The notes beneath the pieces were generated by a model that worked only from the letters and a program-made list of their open reading frames with translations, did no database searches and had not been told where the DNA came from. Of a stretch of 64,000 bases of DNA, positions 8,433 through 16,479 are shown one piece after another; position 1 is the first letter of the stretch, and each line of letters starts with the position of its first letter. The translations under genes were made by a program, and so were the position numbers. The DNA is from a virus. Where the stretch lies: IMG/VR virus record IMGVR_UViG_3300044609_000960, positions 1-64,000 of that record; one strand, written 5' to 3'.

Positions 8433-9515
8433 ATGACAGCTTCTTCAATTGCCCAACAGCGTGTTGGCAATCAGTGGGAACAGTTCTGTGAGTGGATAAC
8501 ATCCACCAATAACCGTCTCTATGTCGGTTGGTTTGGTACTCTGATGATCCCTACCCTCCTTGCTGCAACTGTTTGCTTTATTGTTGCCTTTGTTGCTGCG
8601 CCTCCGGTAGATATTGACGGCATCCGTGAGCCTGTTGCTGGTTCGCTAATGTATGGCAATAACATCATTTCTGGTGCTGTTGTTCCTAGTTCGAATGCAA
8701 TCGGACTTCACTTCTACCCTATTTGGGAAGCTGCTTCGCTAGACGAATGGCTTTACAATGGCGGTCCCTATCAACTGGTGGTTTTCCACTTCCTCATTGG
8801 CGTATTTAGCTACATGGGTCGGGAATGGGAACTTTCTTACCGACTTGGTATGCGTCCTTGGATTTGTGTTGCCTACAGCGCACCCGTGGCTGCTGCTACT
8901 GCAGTGTTCCTCGTATATCCATTTGGACAAGGTTCCTTCTCTGATGGAATGCCTCTTGGCATTTCAGGTACATTTAACTACATGCTTGTTTTCCAGGCGG
9001 AGCATAATATCCTCATGCACCCCTTCCATATGCTTGGGGTGGCTGGTGTATTTGGTGGTTCTCTTTTCTCTGCTATGCATGGATCTTTGGTCACTAGTTC
9101 GCTCGTTCGTGAAACCACAGAAGTAGAGAGTCAAAACTATGGATACAAATTCGGACAAGAAGAAGAGACCTATAACATCGTCGCAGCCCATGGCTACTTC
9201 GGACGTCTCATCTTCCAATACGCATCCTTCAACAACTCTCGCAGTCTTCATTTCTTCCTGGCTGCTTGGCCTGTTGTTGGTATTTGGTTCGCTGCTCTGG
9301 GAGTTAGCACGATGGCCTTCAACTTGAATGGTTTTAACTTTAACCAATCATTGCTTGATAACAATGGTCGCGTAATTAACACCTGGGCAGATATCCTCAA
9401 CCGCGCTGGTCTTGGTTTTGAGGTGATGCACGAGCGTAATGCTCACAACTTCCCTCTCGATCTTGCTGCTGCCGATATGACCCCTGTGGCTCTCAAGGCC
9501 CCGGCTATTGGTTGA
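8433..9515 (+). CDS. psbA: Photosystem II D1 protein
   Basis: Complete 360-aa D1, the reaction-centre subunit that turns over fastest in light. Phages carry it to keep photosynthesis running during infection. All helices are present. Visible landmarks are [12 protein letters not shown] (with the P680/Mg-ligand His), the [10 protein letters not shown] / [10 protein letters not shown] region, and the C-terminal [17 protein letters not shown] Mn-cluster ligands followed by a cleavable tail. The residue equivalent to D1 position 130 (GRE, Glu131 here) is glutamate, as in high-light D1 forms. No intron is present. Codon use is more GC-rich than the small-gene block, like a host-derived, highly expressed gene. 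Confidence 0.98.
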   Translation: MTASSIAQQRVGNQWEQFCEWITSTNNRLYVGWFGTLMIPTLLAATVCFIVAFVAAPPVDIDGIREPVAGSLMYGNNIISGAVVPSSNAIGLHFYPIWEAASLDEWLYNGGPYQLVVFHFLIGVFSYMGREWELSYRLGMRPWICVAYSAPVAAATAVFLVYPFGQGSFSDGMPLGISGTFNYMLVFQAEHNILMHPFHMLGVAGVFGGSLFSAMHGSLVTSSLVRETTEVESQNYGYKFGQEEETYNIVAAHGYFGRLIFQYASFNNSRSLHFFLAAWPVVGIWFAALGVSTMAFNLNGFNFNQSLLDNNGRVINTWADILNRAGLGFEVMHERNAHNFPLDLAAADMTPVALKAPAIG

Positions 9516-9540
9516 CATTACTCAGAAGATCTGATATTAT
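9512..9540 (+). promoter_or_regulatory. Sigma70 promoter overlapping psbA stop
   Basis: TTGACA (9512-9517), 17-bp spacer, TATTAT (9535-9540). The predicted start point would place the terminator hairpin at the very 5' end of the transcript, so this could give a short RNA or an attenuated message for the genes from 9597. Confidence 0.6.
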
Positions 9541-9541
9541 T

Positions 9542-9589
9542 GTCCTAGAGACTCGGGATTATTCCCCTGTCCCTAGGACCTTTTTTTTT
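9542..9589 (+). terminator. psbA terminator
   Basis: GTCCTAG at 9542-9548 pairs with CTAGGAC before a run of nine T (9581-9589); an inner GGGA/TCCC adds to the stem. It lies directly after psbA. Confidence 0.85.
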
Positions 9590-9596
9590 ATTTAAT

Positions 9597-9920
9597 ATGT
9601 GGCTATTCACCCCTAAAGGATTTATTTCTGTTGTTGCAGATAAAAGCAATGTGAAAGGAGACGGATTGCTTGTCCGAGCAAGAAATAAATCGCATCTAGA
9701 TGAGATTCGTGAATATCTCTCCTGCGATCCGTTTGAAGTCCAGGTTAGTGACTATGCCTGGAGAGCATGGACCACTCGATTGAATATTTCTATGTTTGTT
9801 ATGTCCCATATTGCCTCGATGGATTATACAAACTTTAAAAACGAGATTCATGACCATGAGTATCATGATGCTTGCCTAGGAGTCTGGGAAGAAATGTGGA
9901 AATATCAACATAAACTCTGA
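9597..9920 (+). CDS. Unknown protein, 107 aa
   Basis: Soluble, with no motif I recognise. Its first half (FVSVVADKS-like strand, LLVRARNKSHLDEIREYL) resembles small phage proteins that have a ferredoxin-like fold and sit next to psbA in cyanophages, but this is an impression only. The ATG at 9597 follows the psbA terminator T-run. Confidence 0.7.
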   Translation: MWLFTPKGFISVVADKSNVKGDGLLVRARNKSHLDEIREYLSCDPFEVQVSDYAWRAWTTRLNISMFVMSHIASMDYTNFKNEIHDHEYHDACLGVWEEMWKYQHKL

Positions 9921-9956
9921 TAAATCGATTAAGTTATCTAATATAGGAGATTATCT

Positions 9957-10196
9957 ATGCAACACTCTATGTACTATTATTACGGACTTCTTATTGTATT
10001 TGGAGTTGTTGCATATATGATCATCGTAGATAAGAACGTAGCAGCATACGTCATCCTTCTTGGCAAACTTGCCAAATTAAAAGTTTCTAGGTTCTGGTTT
10101 TGGTTGAAGTTTTATCCACGTCTTCGCTTTGATACCTTTTGGTTGAAAAGAAAGTCAAAGAAAGTATTAAATGCAATCAAATCAGAACAATCCTAG
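9957..10196 (+). CDS. Small membrane protein, 79 aa
   Basis: One N-terminal hydrophobic helix (residues about 5-25, YYGLLIVFGVVAYMIIV) is followed by a basic tail (KRKSKKVLNAIK). AGGAG precedes the ATG at a good distance. The function is unknown; the topology would place the basic tail in the cytoplasm. Confidence 0.7.
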   Translation: MQHSMYYYYGLLIVFGVVAYMIIVDKNVAAYVILLGKLAKLKVSRFWFWLKFYPRLRFDTFWLKRKSKKVLNAIKSEQS

Positions 10197-10229
10197 GTTA
10201 AAATATTAAGGTAACTTATAAAGGCCATT

Positions 10230-10403
10230 ATGCTCCAAGAAGAATGGATCGAACTCAATGAAATGCATGCTAAAATCGGTAATAATCGGCTTACTTCTTT
10301 CTCCTCTGATTTTCTGGAGAGATATTCTGAACTTTTCGCAAAATCTCTCCAAGGTAAGGGCGACCCAATTCCCGGCAATGGACCCAACGACCCCTTGGTA
10401 TGA
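10230..10403 (+). CDS. Unknown small protein, 57 aa
   Basis: Begins MLQEEWIELNEMHAK and ends NGPNDPLV. The N-terminal acidic helix looks coding. It overlaps the next short frame by 26 nt. Confidence 0.5.
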   Translation: MLQEEWIELNEMHAKIGNNRLTSFSSDFLERYSELFAKSLQGKGDPIPGNGPNDPLV

Positions 10404-10509
10404 GTGGCATTCTTACCTAGAGTGCTGTCAGAGTCTCGGTATACAACCCTCATTGAGAAGATTCATGGCATATAACGCCTATTTTAAGGAGGTAATGGCA
10501 AATGTTTAA
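10378..10509 (+). CDS. Unknown small protein, 43 aa
   Basis: Begins MDPTTPWYEWHSYLE, with a compact aromatic/helical composition that looks like real protein. It may instead be read as an extension of the 57-aa frame through a frameshift, since the two overlap in different frames. It ends with ATG overlap into the next gene (10502). Confidence 0.45.
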   Translation: MDPTTPWYEWHSYLECCQSLGIQPSLRRFMAYNAYFKEVMANV

Positions 10510-10654
10510 AACATTATTCCTACTTGGTAATCTATCTAAAAGAATCGATGATATTGAGAAAAAAATTGAGGAAATTCGTTACGATCTCATGATTCTCAAT
10601 ATTAAATCAAGACAAGAACATGAATCACTTAAAGATTTTTTCCTTGGAGAGTAA
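10502..10654 (+). CDS. Small coiled-coil protein, 50 aa
   Basis: MFKTLFLLGNL then an amphipathic charged helix (RIDDIEKKIEEIRYDL). AAGGAGGTAATGG upstream gives a strong ribosome-binding site. Unknown function. Confidence 0.6.
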   Translation: MFKTLFLLGNLSKRIDDIEKKIEEIRYDLMILNIKSRQEHESLKDFFLGE

Positions 10655-10656
10655 TT

Positions 10657-10875
10657 ATGTATGAAGATCTAAGCGCATTTGAACGTGCATTGGCTCGATT
10701 TGGTGATAAAGTAGCTCTTATTGCCGGATTAGAAATCGCGGATAAAATGTCCCCAGAAGACGCCTATCAAGAGATCAAAAAACTCTATAAAGGTCTAAAG
10801 AAACTACGTAAGAAAGAACGTAGCATCTGGGAATCGGACAATGACTCTGATGATTTTGAATCAAGTGATAACTAA
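10657..10875 (+). CDS. Unknown acidic protein, 72 aa
   Basis: Helical, with a basic centre (KGLKKLRKKERS) and an acidic end (SDNDSDDFESSDN). It overlaps the bilin reductase start by 35 nt, which suggests coupled translation. Confidence 0.65.
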   Translation: MYEDLSAFERALARFGDKVALIAGLEIADKMSPEDAYQEIKKLYKGLKKLRKKERSIWESDNDSDDFESSDN

Positions 10876-11512
10876 TGTATTCCCTGACTGGAGGATGACC
10901 AATGAGTTCCCCTCCGGTCTTTCTTTTATGGAGACATCGGGTAATGCCACTATAGTCTCTAGGACTTGGGACGGAGATGGGATCAGAAGGGCAAGATTAT
11001 GCCAATTATCCGTCCCAGAAAAGTTTTATGCAGAGACTTTGGTCATTTATCCATGGGAAATGTCCGAGGCGCCTATATTTGGATGCGAATATCTCCGAAT
11101 TGGTGGGAAAAAGTACTTTGGGGGTATCGATTTCCACCCTCTGGCCCAGACTGATGAGTATTTGAGAGAGTACATTGACAATTATCTCGATGATATGCCC
11201 GATACAGAGGCTGAAACCTCAAAGTTTTATGATTTAAAGCAATACTTTTCACAAAAATTTTGGTTTAAGAAGAAAGGATATGATTTTTATAACAATTTTT
11301 ACTCAACCGCGGAAGAATATCTGGTAAGATATAAGCTTCTACTCGAGGAGATGGAACCAACCCACTCCATGTTAGGACTTCATAAGAAATATGACCTTCA
11401 TATGGGGGATCATGATCCAGCTCATGGGATCTTAAAGGCTTATTTCTCTGAAAAATTTGCTGATTTTTACATTAGAAAGTTTCTTTTTAACTTAATGGAC
11501 GAGGATTTATGA
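10841..11512 (+). CDS. Ferredoxin-dependent bilin reductase (PebA/PebS-like)
   Basis: Reduces biliverdin or a dihydro-intermediate to a phycobilin using ferredoxin. Family landmarks in order are a conserved core around PIFGCEYLRIGGKKYFGGIDFHPL (residues about 79-101; Asp97 aligns with the catalytic Asp of the family) and DHDPAHGILKAYFSEKF (190-206), equivalent to the DPxRG segment of PebS/PebA with its second catalytic Asp (Asp192). It ends with a typical FLFNL-type motif. Length 223 aa fits the family. Whether it makes phycoerythrobilin (PebS), 15,16-dihydrobiliverdin (PebA) or phycocyanobilin cannot be told by eye. No heme oxygenase gene is in the window, so biliverdin would come from the host. 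Confidence 0.85.
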   Translation: MTLMILNQVITNVFPDWRMTNEFPSGLSFMETSGNATIVSRTWDGDGIRRARLCQLSVPEKFYAETLVIYPWEMSEAPIFGCEYLRIGGKKYFGGIDFHPLAQTDEYLREYIDNYLDDMPDTEAETSKFYDLKQYFSQKFWFKKKGYDFYNNFYSTAEEYLVRYKLLLEEMEPTHSMLGLHKKYDLHMGDHDPAHGILKAYFSEKFADFYIRKFLFNLMDEDL

Positions 11513-11910
11513 AAGTTATTGTACGATCTGATATTTACGCTCAAATTAAGCCTAAAAAGGTCCTCGAGTTACGTGAATTGGTTAATTCACCTGATAAACA
11601 TTCATATTACTCATTTAAAAACAACGTATCTAATGGATGTGGGTATGATCTCGATCTAGGTGAGCAAGTTTTATACGCTGCCAAGGCTCTTAGATTTACC
11701 AATACAGAAGTCCTCGCTTTTCTAGAAAAATCTATTAAAATCGTAGAAAATACAGAACAATATACTGAATATCTGCTTAATGATACCTTTGGAGAGAAAA
11801 AATTTGTAATAAATCCTCCAGGGACTATTAGATTTTACTCACAAGATCTAATTTGTTTTTATAATGGAAAAAACTGGAGAAAACTTGACAAATCAACTGT
11901 TCACATTTAA
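11509..11910 (+). CDS. Unknown protein, 133 aa
   Basis: ATGA overlap with the bilin reductase and a 47-nt overlap with the next gene place it firmly in the operon. No motif is recognised; an all-helical centre (LYAAKALRFTNTEVLAFLEK) precedes a strand-rich end. Confidence 0.65.
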   Translation: MKVIVRSDIYAQIKPKKVLELRELVNSPDKHSYYSFKNNVSNGCGYDLDLGEQVLYAAKALRFTNTEVLAFLEKSIKIVENTEQYTEYLLNDTFGEKKFVINPPGTIRFYSQDLICFYNGKNWRKLDKSTVHI

Positions 11911-12694
11911 GTATCCAGGCCGAGAACCCAAATTTCTTGATGAATTTTTAATTCAAAGACCGGATATATTAGATTTCTATATCTATGATGTGAATTTAAC
12001 CACAGGGAGTCTTTTATACCAATCTAAGGGCGGAATTGGGGTGACAAAAGAGCCATATATAGCAAAAATGCATCAGTGGATAAAAACATCTACGGTTTCA
12101 TCCACCTTGTCCCATGCATATACAACTAGATTTAGAGATGATATCGGTAAATGGCGATATATAAAACTCAAAGAGCAATTTAATGAATACGATGATAAAT
12201 TAAGTACGTGGGAGAGATGTGCAGAACTCTATTTACTATGGGTCGGGTCCAATTTTACTCATAGGTATAGAGATAAAGGATATGATGGTATATTTTTCCC
12301 TACAAAGCTTAAAACCGACCAACTTATAAACGCTTCGCTTATAAGTCGCGAGAAAAACCTACTTTTTAGGGAAGAGGATTTCTTTTCCTTTAGAGAAGGT
12401 GTGATAAATGATAATGTTATAATATACGCGCATCTTCCAAGAGAATATGGACGTTTTGGGGCCGGATGGATGTGGAATGAAGCCAAATTCCGCCAATTTA
12501 TAAGAGTTATTAATGAACTCTCAAGCTTAAAAAGGAAAGTATTAATATCCGCCTCATATGAGTTAAGAGGGAGAGTAGATATAGATTATAAACAATATTT
12601 TAAAGAAATGGACCATCTAGTAATTCCAGAGTTTAAAGAATCTAGATTACTCGCTGGTGCTAGTAACTCAGATATATACCTTTTTAACTTTTAA
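11864..12694 (+). CDS. D12-class (Dam-like) DNA methyltransferase relative with degenerate DPPY motif
   Basis: The order of segments follows T4 Dam/D12 N6-adenine methylases. FKYPGREPKFLDEF (residues 15-28) corresponds to the N-terminal KYPG-S-K AdoMet motif. LLWVGSNFTHRYRDKGYDGIFFP (124-146) corresponds to the LxxxxFNGLxRxNKKGxFNxPF region. VIIYAHLPREY (185-195) lies where VYCDPPY is expected, followed by a helix and a final IYLFNF strand. The catalytic DPPY is replaced by HLPR and the N-terminal motif lost its GG/SK. It is therefore probably not an ordinary adenine methylase; it may be a non-catalytic DNA binder or use altered chemistry. Confidence 0.6.
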   Translation: MEKTGENLTNQLFTFKYPGREPKFLDEFLIQRPDILDFYIYDVNLTTGSLLYQSKGGIGVTKEPYIAKMHQWIKTSTVSSTLSHAYTTRFRDDIGKWRYIKLKEQFNEYDDKLSTWERCAELYLLWVGSNFTHRYRDKGYDGIFFPTKLKTDQLINASLISREKNLLFREEDFFSFREGVINDNVIIYAHLPREYGRFGAGWMWNEAKFRQFIRVINELSSLKRKVLISASYELRGRVDIDYKQYFKEMDHLVIPEFKESRLLAGASNSDIYLFNF

Positions 12695-12695
12695 C

Positions 12696-13022
12696 ATGGG
12701 AAAGCATTTTTTACTCAATATTTATGGCGTCGATGCCCTATTACTAACCGAGATGGACGGTTTTATAGATTTCATCAGACCCATGTTAGATGAATGTATG
12801 GCAGAGGTTGTAGGCGAATCATCTCATAAATTCGAGCCTGGAGGGTATACGTATCTGGCCCTACTTAGCACATCCCATTTCTCAATTCATACTTGGCCAG
12901 AGGATAATTGCGCAGCAATTGATATGTTCTCATGTGGCGAAATACTTTCCGACGCTTTAATTTCTTATGTGGTTAAATATTTCTCTCCAGAGAACTATGA
13001 TATTAAAATGATCAAACGATGA
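12696..13022 (+). CDS. speD: S-adenosylmethionine decarboxylase proenzyme
   Basis: Makes decarboxylated AdoMet for polyamine synthesis after self-cleavage to a pyruvoyl enzyme. At 108 aa it is the short prokaryotic class. SHFSIHTWPE (residues 60-69) contains the cleavage Ser60 and the conserved His65; Cys80 in DMFSCGE is the expected catalytic acid. The residue before the pyruvoyl serine is Thr rather than the usual Glu. The ATG at 12696 is chosen because MGKHFLLNIYGV aligns with the family start; an upstream in-frame start would extend into the previous gene. A common cyanophage auxiliary gene. Confidence 0.92.
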   Translation: MGKHFLLNIYGVDALLLTEMDGFIDFIRPMLDECMAEVVGESSHKFEPGGYTYLALLSTSHFSIHTWPEDNCAAIDMFSCGEILSDALISYVVKYFSPENYDIKMIKR

Positions 13023-13051
13023 TATAATATATGGGTAATTAATTGCATACT

Positions 13052-13195
13052 ATGGCAAGAGTCACCATCAAAAACGGCAAAAAACTTATTCTAACTGTTC
13101 CTAAGTCCACTCGCCAAGGACGTTCACGTAATACAAAATTGGCCGCTACTAGTCGTAACGGCGCAAAGAAGAGATATAGAGGTCAAGGACGTTAA
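13052..13195 (+). CDS. Small basic protein, 47 aa
   Basis: MARVTIKNGKK followed by a very Arg/Lys-rich tail (RSRNTKLAATSRNGAKKRY). It resembles tiny basic proteins widespread in cyanomyoviruses, of unknown function. TATAAT lies at 13023-13028, about 23 nt upstream. The stop is 8 nt from the convergent minus-strand gene. Confidence 0.7.
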   Translation: MARVTIKNGKKLILTVPKSTRQGRSRNTKLAATSRNGAKKRYRGQGR

Positions 13196-13203
13196 GTCCT
13201 ATT

Positions 13204-14868
13204 TTATTCCGCCATAGTGGTACGCATAACGCGTACTTCTATTTCGGCATTATTTGCCACTGTTTCGGAAGTGGGGGTAAGAGTTAAGATAACATTGCCC
13301 CCAGATATAGCAGCATCAAGAAGACCAACTATCGAGGAACTATATACCGAAGCATATTCTGTCATATAGACAGTTGAACCTGCGTGAAGAAGTAGGACCT
13401 CTGCTGAATGGTAATTAGATCCCTGCTTCATTTGAACTAAATACTTACCAGTTACAAAAGACGTAGAAGAATAAGAACTAATAGTAGAAGTCACACTGGA
13501 TCCAGCAATAATAGTTACTAAGGAAGTTTGTAACTGTGCGTTTTGCTCATAAGTACCAGTACCATTAGGAGCTGCTTCTAGAGTGATTGAATCTTCTACA
13601 CTTGCGGTTCCGTTAAAAGTGGCAGATCCTTCTATAGTTAGACTTCCAGCAGCTACTATGTCGCCGTCTTTATCTACACTGAACTTACTTGCAGAACCGA
13701 CTTGAAGATCTAATAAGAGAGAATCACTTGCTGAAGATACATCAGTTACATCTACCTTAATAGCTGTTTCAAGATTTCCAGATGTAAAGGAAATATTACT
13801 AGTAATTTCTCCTAAAGCATCAATAGAGAAGTTCTTTCCTGCACCTCCAGAAATATTTAGGAGCTTAGATCCTGCAGCAAAGGAGGTCTCTGTGATTTGA
13901 AGATCAATTCCAGTATATACTATTGAATTACTAGTCCAATCAGCTGATCCGTAGATAACTGTATCTTCAGATACTCCAGCGACTGTTAATGCAGCTTCAA
14001 TAGTACCGGTGTTAATAGCTAAAGCACCATCTTTACGAACTAAAAACTTAGGTAAAGAACCTACCGATATATTGATTAGTTCAGATGAGGAAGCTGAACC
14101 AGAATCTGTAACATTAGCATCAATTAATGAGAATGTCGTTGATATATCATTCCAAGTTTGTGATATATCAATAGCTGGAGTAGATGCAGTTAATGCAGCT
14201 GTTGGTTGAAGTTTGATATACTTAACTTCAACACCACCCTTAGTTCCAGTAAAGATAGGGGAGGAGGAATCGGAAGTAGAGGAAGAACCGGAGTAAGTTG
14301 CATCAAGTAGGAACGTAAAGTTTCCAGTTGAGTCTTGATAACCAAAGAATCCTTTCTTTGCAGTAGAACTTACGTAATTAAATTCAATACCAAGATCTTG
14401 ATCTAGATCTCTGAGGGGATTTAAAGTAAAAGAATCACCACCAACAGAAGATTCAGATAATCCTGTTATCTGAGTACCTCCCAAAGATGTAGAGATCGTA
14501 ATAGTTCTGTAGTTCGAACTGGTCGGATCTATTTCCTTATTAATAACATAATAAGTAGTTCCAGTTGTAAGACCAGTAATATCGCCAGAGTTATAAGTAA
14601 TTGCATCTCCAATGGCAATATCACTAAATGCTTCGGCAGAGAATTTAATTCTATCTCCTACCAATGCTTCTGTTGCAATAGTTTGACCAGCATTTCCTAG
14701 ACTGATAACTGGGTCAATAGACGAAATAGTTCTTGTATCGACAATAGTCGACACACCACGTACGGTTAGATCATTTACCGTAACATTTCTATTTCCGTCA
14801 ACAAACGGTAAGCCATTTACGCTAATACCGTGTTTTACATCAAATTTTTTGTAAGTGGCTGTAGCCAT
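13204..14868 (-). CDS. Virion fibre-like protein, 554 aa
   Basis: Begins MATATYKKFDVKHGISVNG, the type of N-terminal leader shared by cyanophage virion/fibre proteins, and shared here with the gene at 62956. Residues about 72-149 hold a beta module also found in the tail sheath and in the 669-aa fibre; Ser/Thr/Gly-rich strand repeats follow. The C-terminal ~90 residues (SFVTGKYLVQMKQ, AEVLLLHAGSTVYMTEYASV) match the C-terminus of the 669-aa fibre. It sits alone on the minus strand behind a TTTAAA box, suggesting late expression and a tail or capsid surface role. Confidence 0.8.
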   Translation of the reverse strand: MATATYKKFDVKHGISVNGLPFVDGNRNVTVNDLTVRGVSTIVDTRTISSIDPVISLGNAGQTIATEALVGDRIKFSAEAFSDIAIGDAITYNSGDITGLTTGTTYYVINKEIDPTSSNYRTITISTSLGGTQITGLSESSVGGDSFTLNPLRDLDQDLGIEFNYVSSTAKKGFFGYQDSTGNFTFLLDATYSGSSSTSDSSSPIFTGTKGGVEVKYIKLQPTAALTASTPAIDISQTWNDISTTFSLIDANVTDSGSASSSELINISVGSLPKFLVRKDGALAINTGTIEAALTVAGVSEDTVIYGSADWTSNSIVYTGIDLQITETSFAAGSKLLNISGGAGKNFSIDALGEITSNISFTSGNLETAIKVDVTDVSSASDSLLLDLQVGSASKFSVDKDGDIVAAGSLTIEGSATFNGTASVEDSITLEAAPNGTGTYEQNAQLQTSLVTIIAGSSVTSTISSYSSTSFVTGKYLVQMKQGSNYHSAEVLLLHAGSTVYMTEYASVYSSSIVGLLDAAISGGNVILTLTPTSETVANNAEIEVRVMRTTMAE

Positions 14869-14896
14869 AACAACTTATGCTCTATATCTCTTGTAT

Positions 14897-14905
14897 CTTT
14901 AAACT
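14897..14905. promoter_or_regulatory. TTTAAA box between divergent genes
   Basis: CTTTAAACT on the plus strand reads AGTTTAAAG on the minus strand, 28 nt upstream of the ATG at 14868. A plus-strand TATAAT at 14931-14936 serves the gene at 14960. Confidence 0.5.
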
Positions 14906-14959
14906 AGAGATAATTATGGAATTTACCTGGTATAATTGTTTAGTAATCTAAAGATTTTT

Positions 14960-15382
14960 ATGTATTTTGCAGCAGCAATCCAAGCAGTAAATGCAGGTTT
15001 GAAAAAAAGTAATGAAATTGGTACCAAGATGAACATCGCAGTTGTCGATCGTGGTGGGAATTTGGTTGCCTTCGCCCGTGAAGATGGGGCATGGGTGGGA
15101 AGCGTGGATATTTCTATTAAGAAAGCTCGCACAGCAACATTTTTTGACATGGAGACCCAAGAAATTGGAAAACTATCTCAACCGGGTGGTAGTCTGTATA
15201 ATATTGAACATTCTAACGATGGTCTTATTACTTTTCCTGGCGGGGTCCCTCTAACTACTCCAGATGGTGTTATTCTTGGTGGTGTAGGTGTTTCCGGCTC
15301 GACAGTAGAGGATGATTTTGCGGTGGCCCAAGCAGCAGTTGAAGGTTTCAAGACTGCTTTTGTTGAAACAACCGAAAATTAA
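14960..15382 (+). CDS. GlcG/HbpS-like heme-binding family protein, 140 aa
   Basis: Family pattern: [18 protein letters not shown], then [21 protein letters not shown], a PGGVPL segment and [27 protein letters not shown]. This is the GlcG/HbpS (DUF336) fold, whose members bind heme or corrinoids or have unknown roles. Length is normal. Near the bilin reductase and speD it may act in tetrapyrrole handling, but that is inference. The ATG at 14960 is used; upstream TTG codons overlap the -10 box. Confidence 0.85.
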   Translation: MYFAAAIQAVNAGLKKSNEIGTKMNIAVVDRGGNLVAFAREDGAWVGSVDISIKKARTATFFDMETQEIGKLSQPGGSLYNIEHSNDGLITFPGGVPLTTPDGVILGGVGVSGSTVEDDFAVAQAAVEGFKTAFVETTEN

Positions 15383-15415
15383 GGTTAAAGATATGGGACT
15401 TTAACGTCCCTTTCT

Positions 15416-15492
15416 GCCACTATAGCTCAGCTGGATAGAGCAACGGTTTTGTAAACCGTAGGTCGTCGGTTCAAGTCCGACTTGTGGCTCCA
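15416..15492 (+). tRNA. tRNA-Thr (UGU)
   Basis: GCCACTA/TTGTGGC acceptor, GCTC..GAGC D-arm, anticodon loop TTTGTAA (TGT), T-arm GTCGG TTCAAGT CCGAC, CCA encoded at 15490-15492. Confidence 0.93.
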
Positions 15493-15566
15493 CGGGATAT
15501 AGCGCAGCTTGGTAGCGCGGATGCTTTGGGAGCATTAGGTCGCGGGTTCGAATCCTGCTATCCCGA
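15493..15566 (+). tRNA. tRNA-Pro (UGG)
   Basis: CGGGATA/TATCCCG acceptor, anticodon loop TTTGGGA (TGG), T-arm GCGGG TTCGAAT CCTGC. CCA is not encoded. It abuts the tRNA-Thr directly. Confidence 0.93.
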
Positions 15567-15570
15567 TATT

Positions 15571-16245
15571 ATGGAACTAAATAGACGTTACTTTGGTAAA
15601 ACTATTGTTTTTTGCCTTCCAGGATCTCATTATTCTGGGAGGTTTTTAGTACGATTTACTCAACTCCTACTAGATTGTAGACAAATTGGAATAAATACTA
15701 TCATCTCCCAAGACTATAGTTCCATGGTTAACTACGCTAGGTGTAAAGTAATGGGTGCAAATGTCACCCGTGGCAAGTACCAAGTTCCATTTGGAGGGGC
15801 AATAGAATATGACTACATGATGTGGATTGATAGTGATATTGCATTCACCTCAGCGGATTTTTTTAAACTCCTTGAGCAGGACAGAGATATAGTCTCTGGT
15901 TGGTATATTCAACCCGGAGGATTAACTCCTATTGTTGAAAAAATGGATGATGAATATTTCAAATCTCATGGATATTTTGAATTTATCTCCGAAGATGCCA
16001 TGAGTAAACGTAATTCGCTATTTAAAGCTGATTATGTTGGTTTTGGTTGGGTGCTAATAAAACGAGGCGTGTTTGAATCCATCTCCTATCCATGGTTTGC
16101 GCCAAAACTTATAAAAATAGGTGAAGATTTAGAAGATGTATGTTCAGAAGATGTCTCCTTCTGCATCGATGCAAAAAATGCTGGTTATGACATATGGGTT
16201 GATCCAAAAATCCGAGTGGGCCATGAAAAGGTATTGACCATCTGA
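15571..16245 (+). CDS. GT2/GT-A-like glycosyltransferase, 224 aa
   Basis: Starts at ATG 15571, five bases after the tRNA-Pro; a longer frame from inside the tRNA is rejected. Residues 80-92 (YDYMMWIDSDIAF) hold the DxD metal/nucleotide motif (Asp87, Asp89). LLEQDRDIVSGWYI and the late SEDVSFCIDAKNAGYDIWVDPKIRVGHEK region give the ED acceptor motif and a final His. Similar stand-alone glycosyltransferases occur in cyanophage tRNA regions; the acceptor is unknown. Confidence 0.8.
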   Translation: MELNRRYFGKTIVFCLPGSHYSGRFLVRFTQLLLDCRQIGINTIISQDYSSMVNYARCKVMGANVTRGKYQVPFGGAIEYDYMMWIDSDIAFTSADFFKLLEQDRDIVSGWYIQPGGLTPIVEKMDDEYFKSHGYFEFISEDAMSKRNSLFKADYVGFGWVLIKRGVFESISYPWFAPKLIKIGEDLEDVCSEDVSFCIDAKNAGYDIWVDPKIRVGHEKVLTI

Positions 16246-16274
16246 GGATTTTCTGATAGAATATAGAGGTCAAT

Positions 16275-16348
16275 GTCTCAATAGCTCAGATGGATAGAGC
16301 ATCTGCCTTCTAAGCAGTTTGTCGGGGGTTCAAGTCCCTCTTGAGACG
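16275..16348 (+). tRNA. tRNA-Arg (UCU)
   Basis: GTCTCAA/TTGAGAC acceptor, anticodon loop CTTCTAA (TCT), T-arm GGGGG TTCAAGT CCCTC. No CCA encoded. Confidence 0.93.
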
Positions 16349-16352
16349 CCTC

Positions 16353-16424
16353 GCGGGGTTAGTTCAGCGGTAGAACGCTATCCTTCCAAGTTAGATGTCG
16401 TCGGTTCGATTCCGATACCCCGCT
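16353..16424 (+). tRNA. tRNA-Gly (UCC)
   Basis: GCGGGGT/ACCCCGC acceptor, anticodon loop CTTCCAA (TCC), T-arm TCGG TTCGATT CCGA. No CCA encoded. Confidence 0.93.
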
Positions 16425-16425
16425 T

Positions 16426-16456
16426 GAGAAGAGACAATAAGTCCCTCTTCTCTTTT
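16426..16456 (+). terminator. Terminator after tRNA-Gly
   Basis: GAGAAGAG (16426-16433) pairs with CTCTTCTC (16445-16452), followed by TTTT. It separates the tRNA pair from the SLH porin gene. Confidence 0.75.
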
Positions 16457-16479
16457 GTTCTTACAATTATTAAGAAAGT

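Noticed and set aside
13204-14868. Repetitive Ser/Thr/Gly sequence considered as a CRISPR-like or satellite repeat
   Set aside because: It is coding sequence of a fibre protein; no identical spaced repeats. No CRISPR array was seen anywhere.
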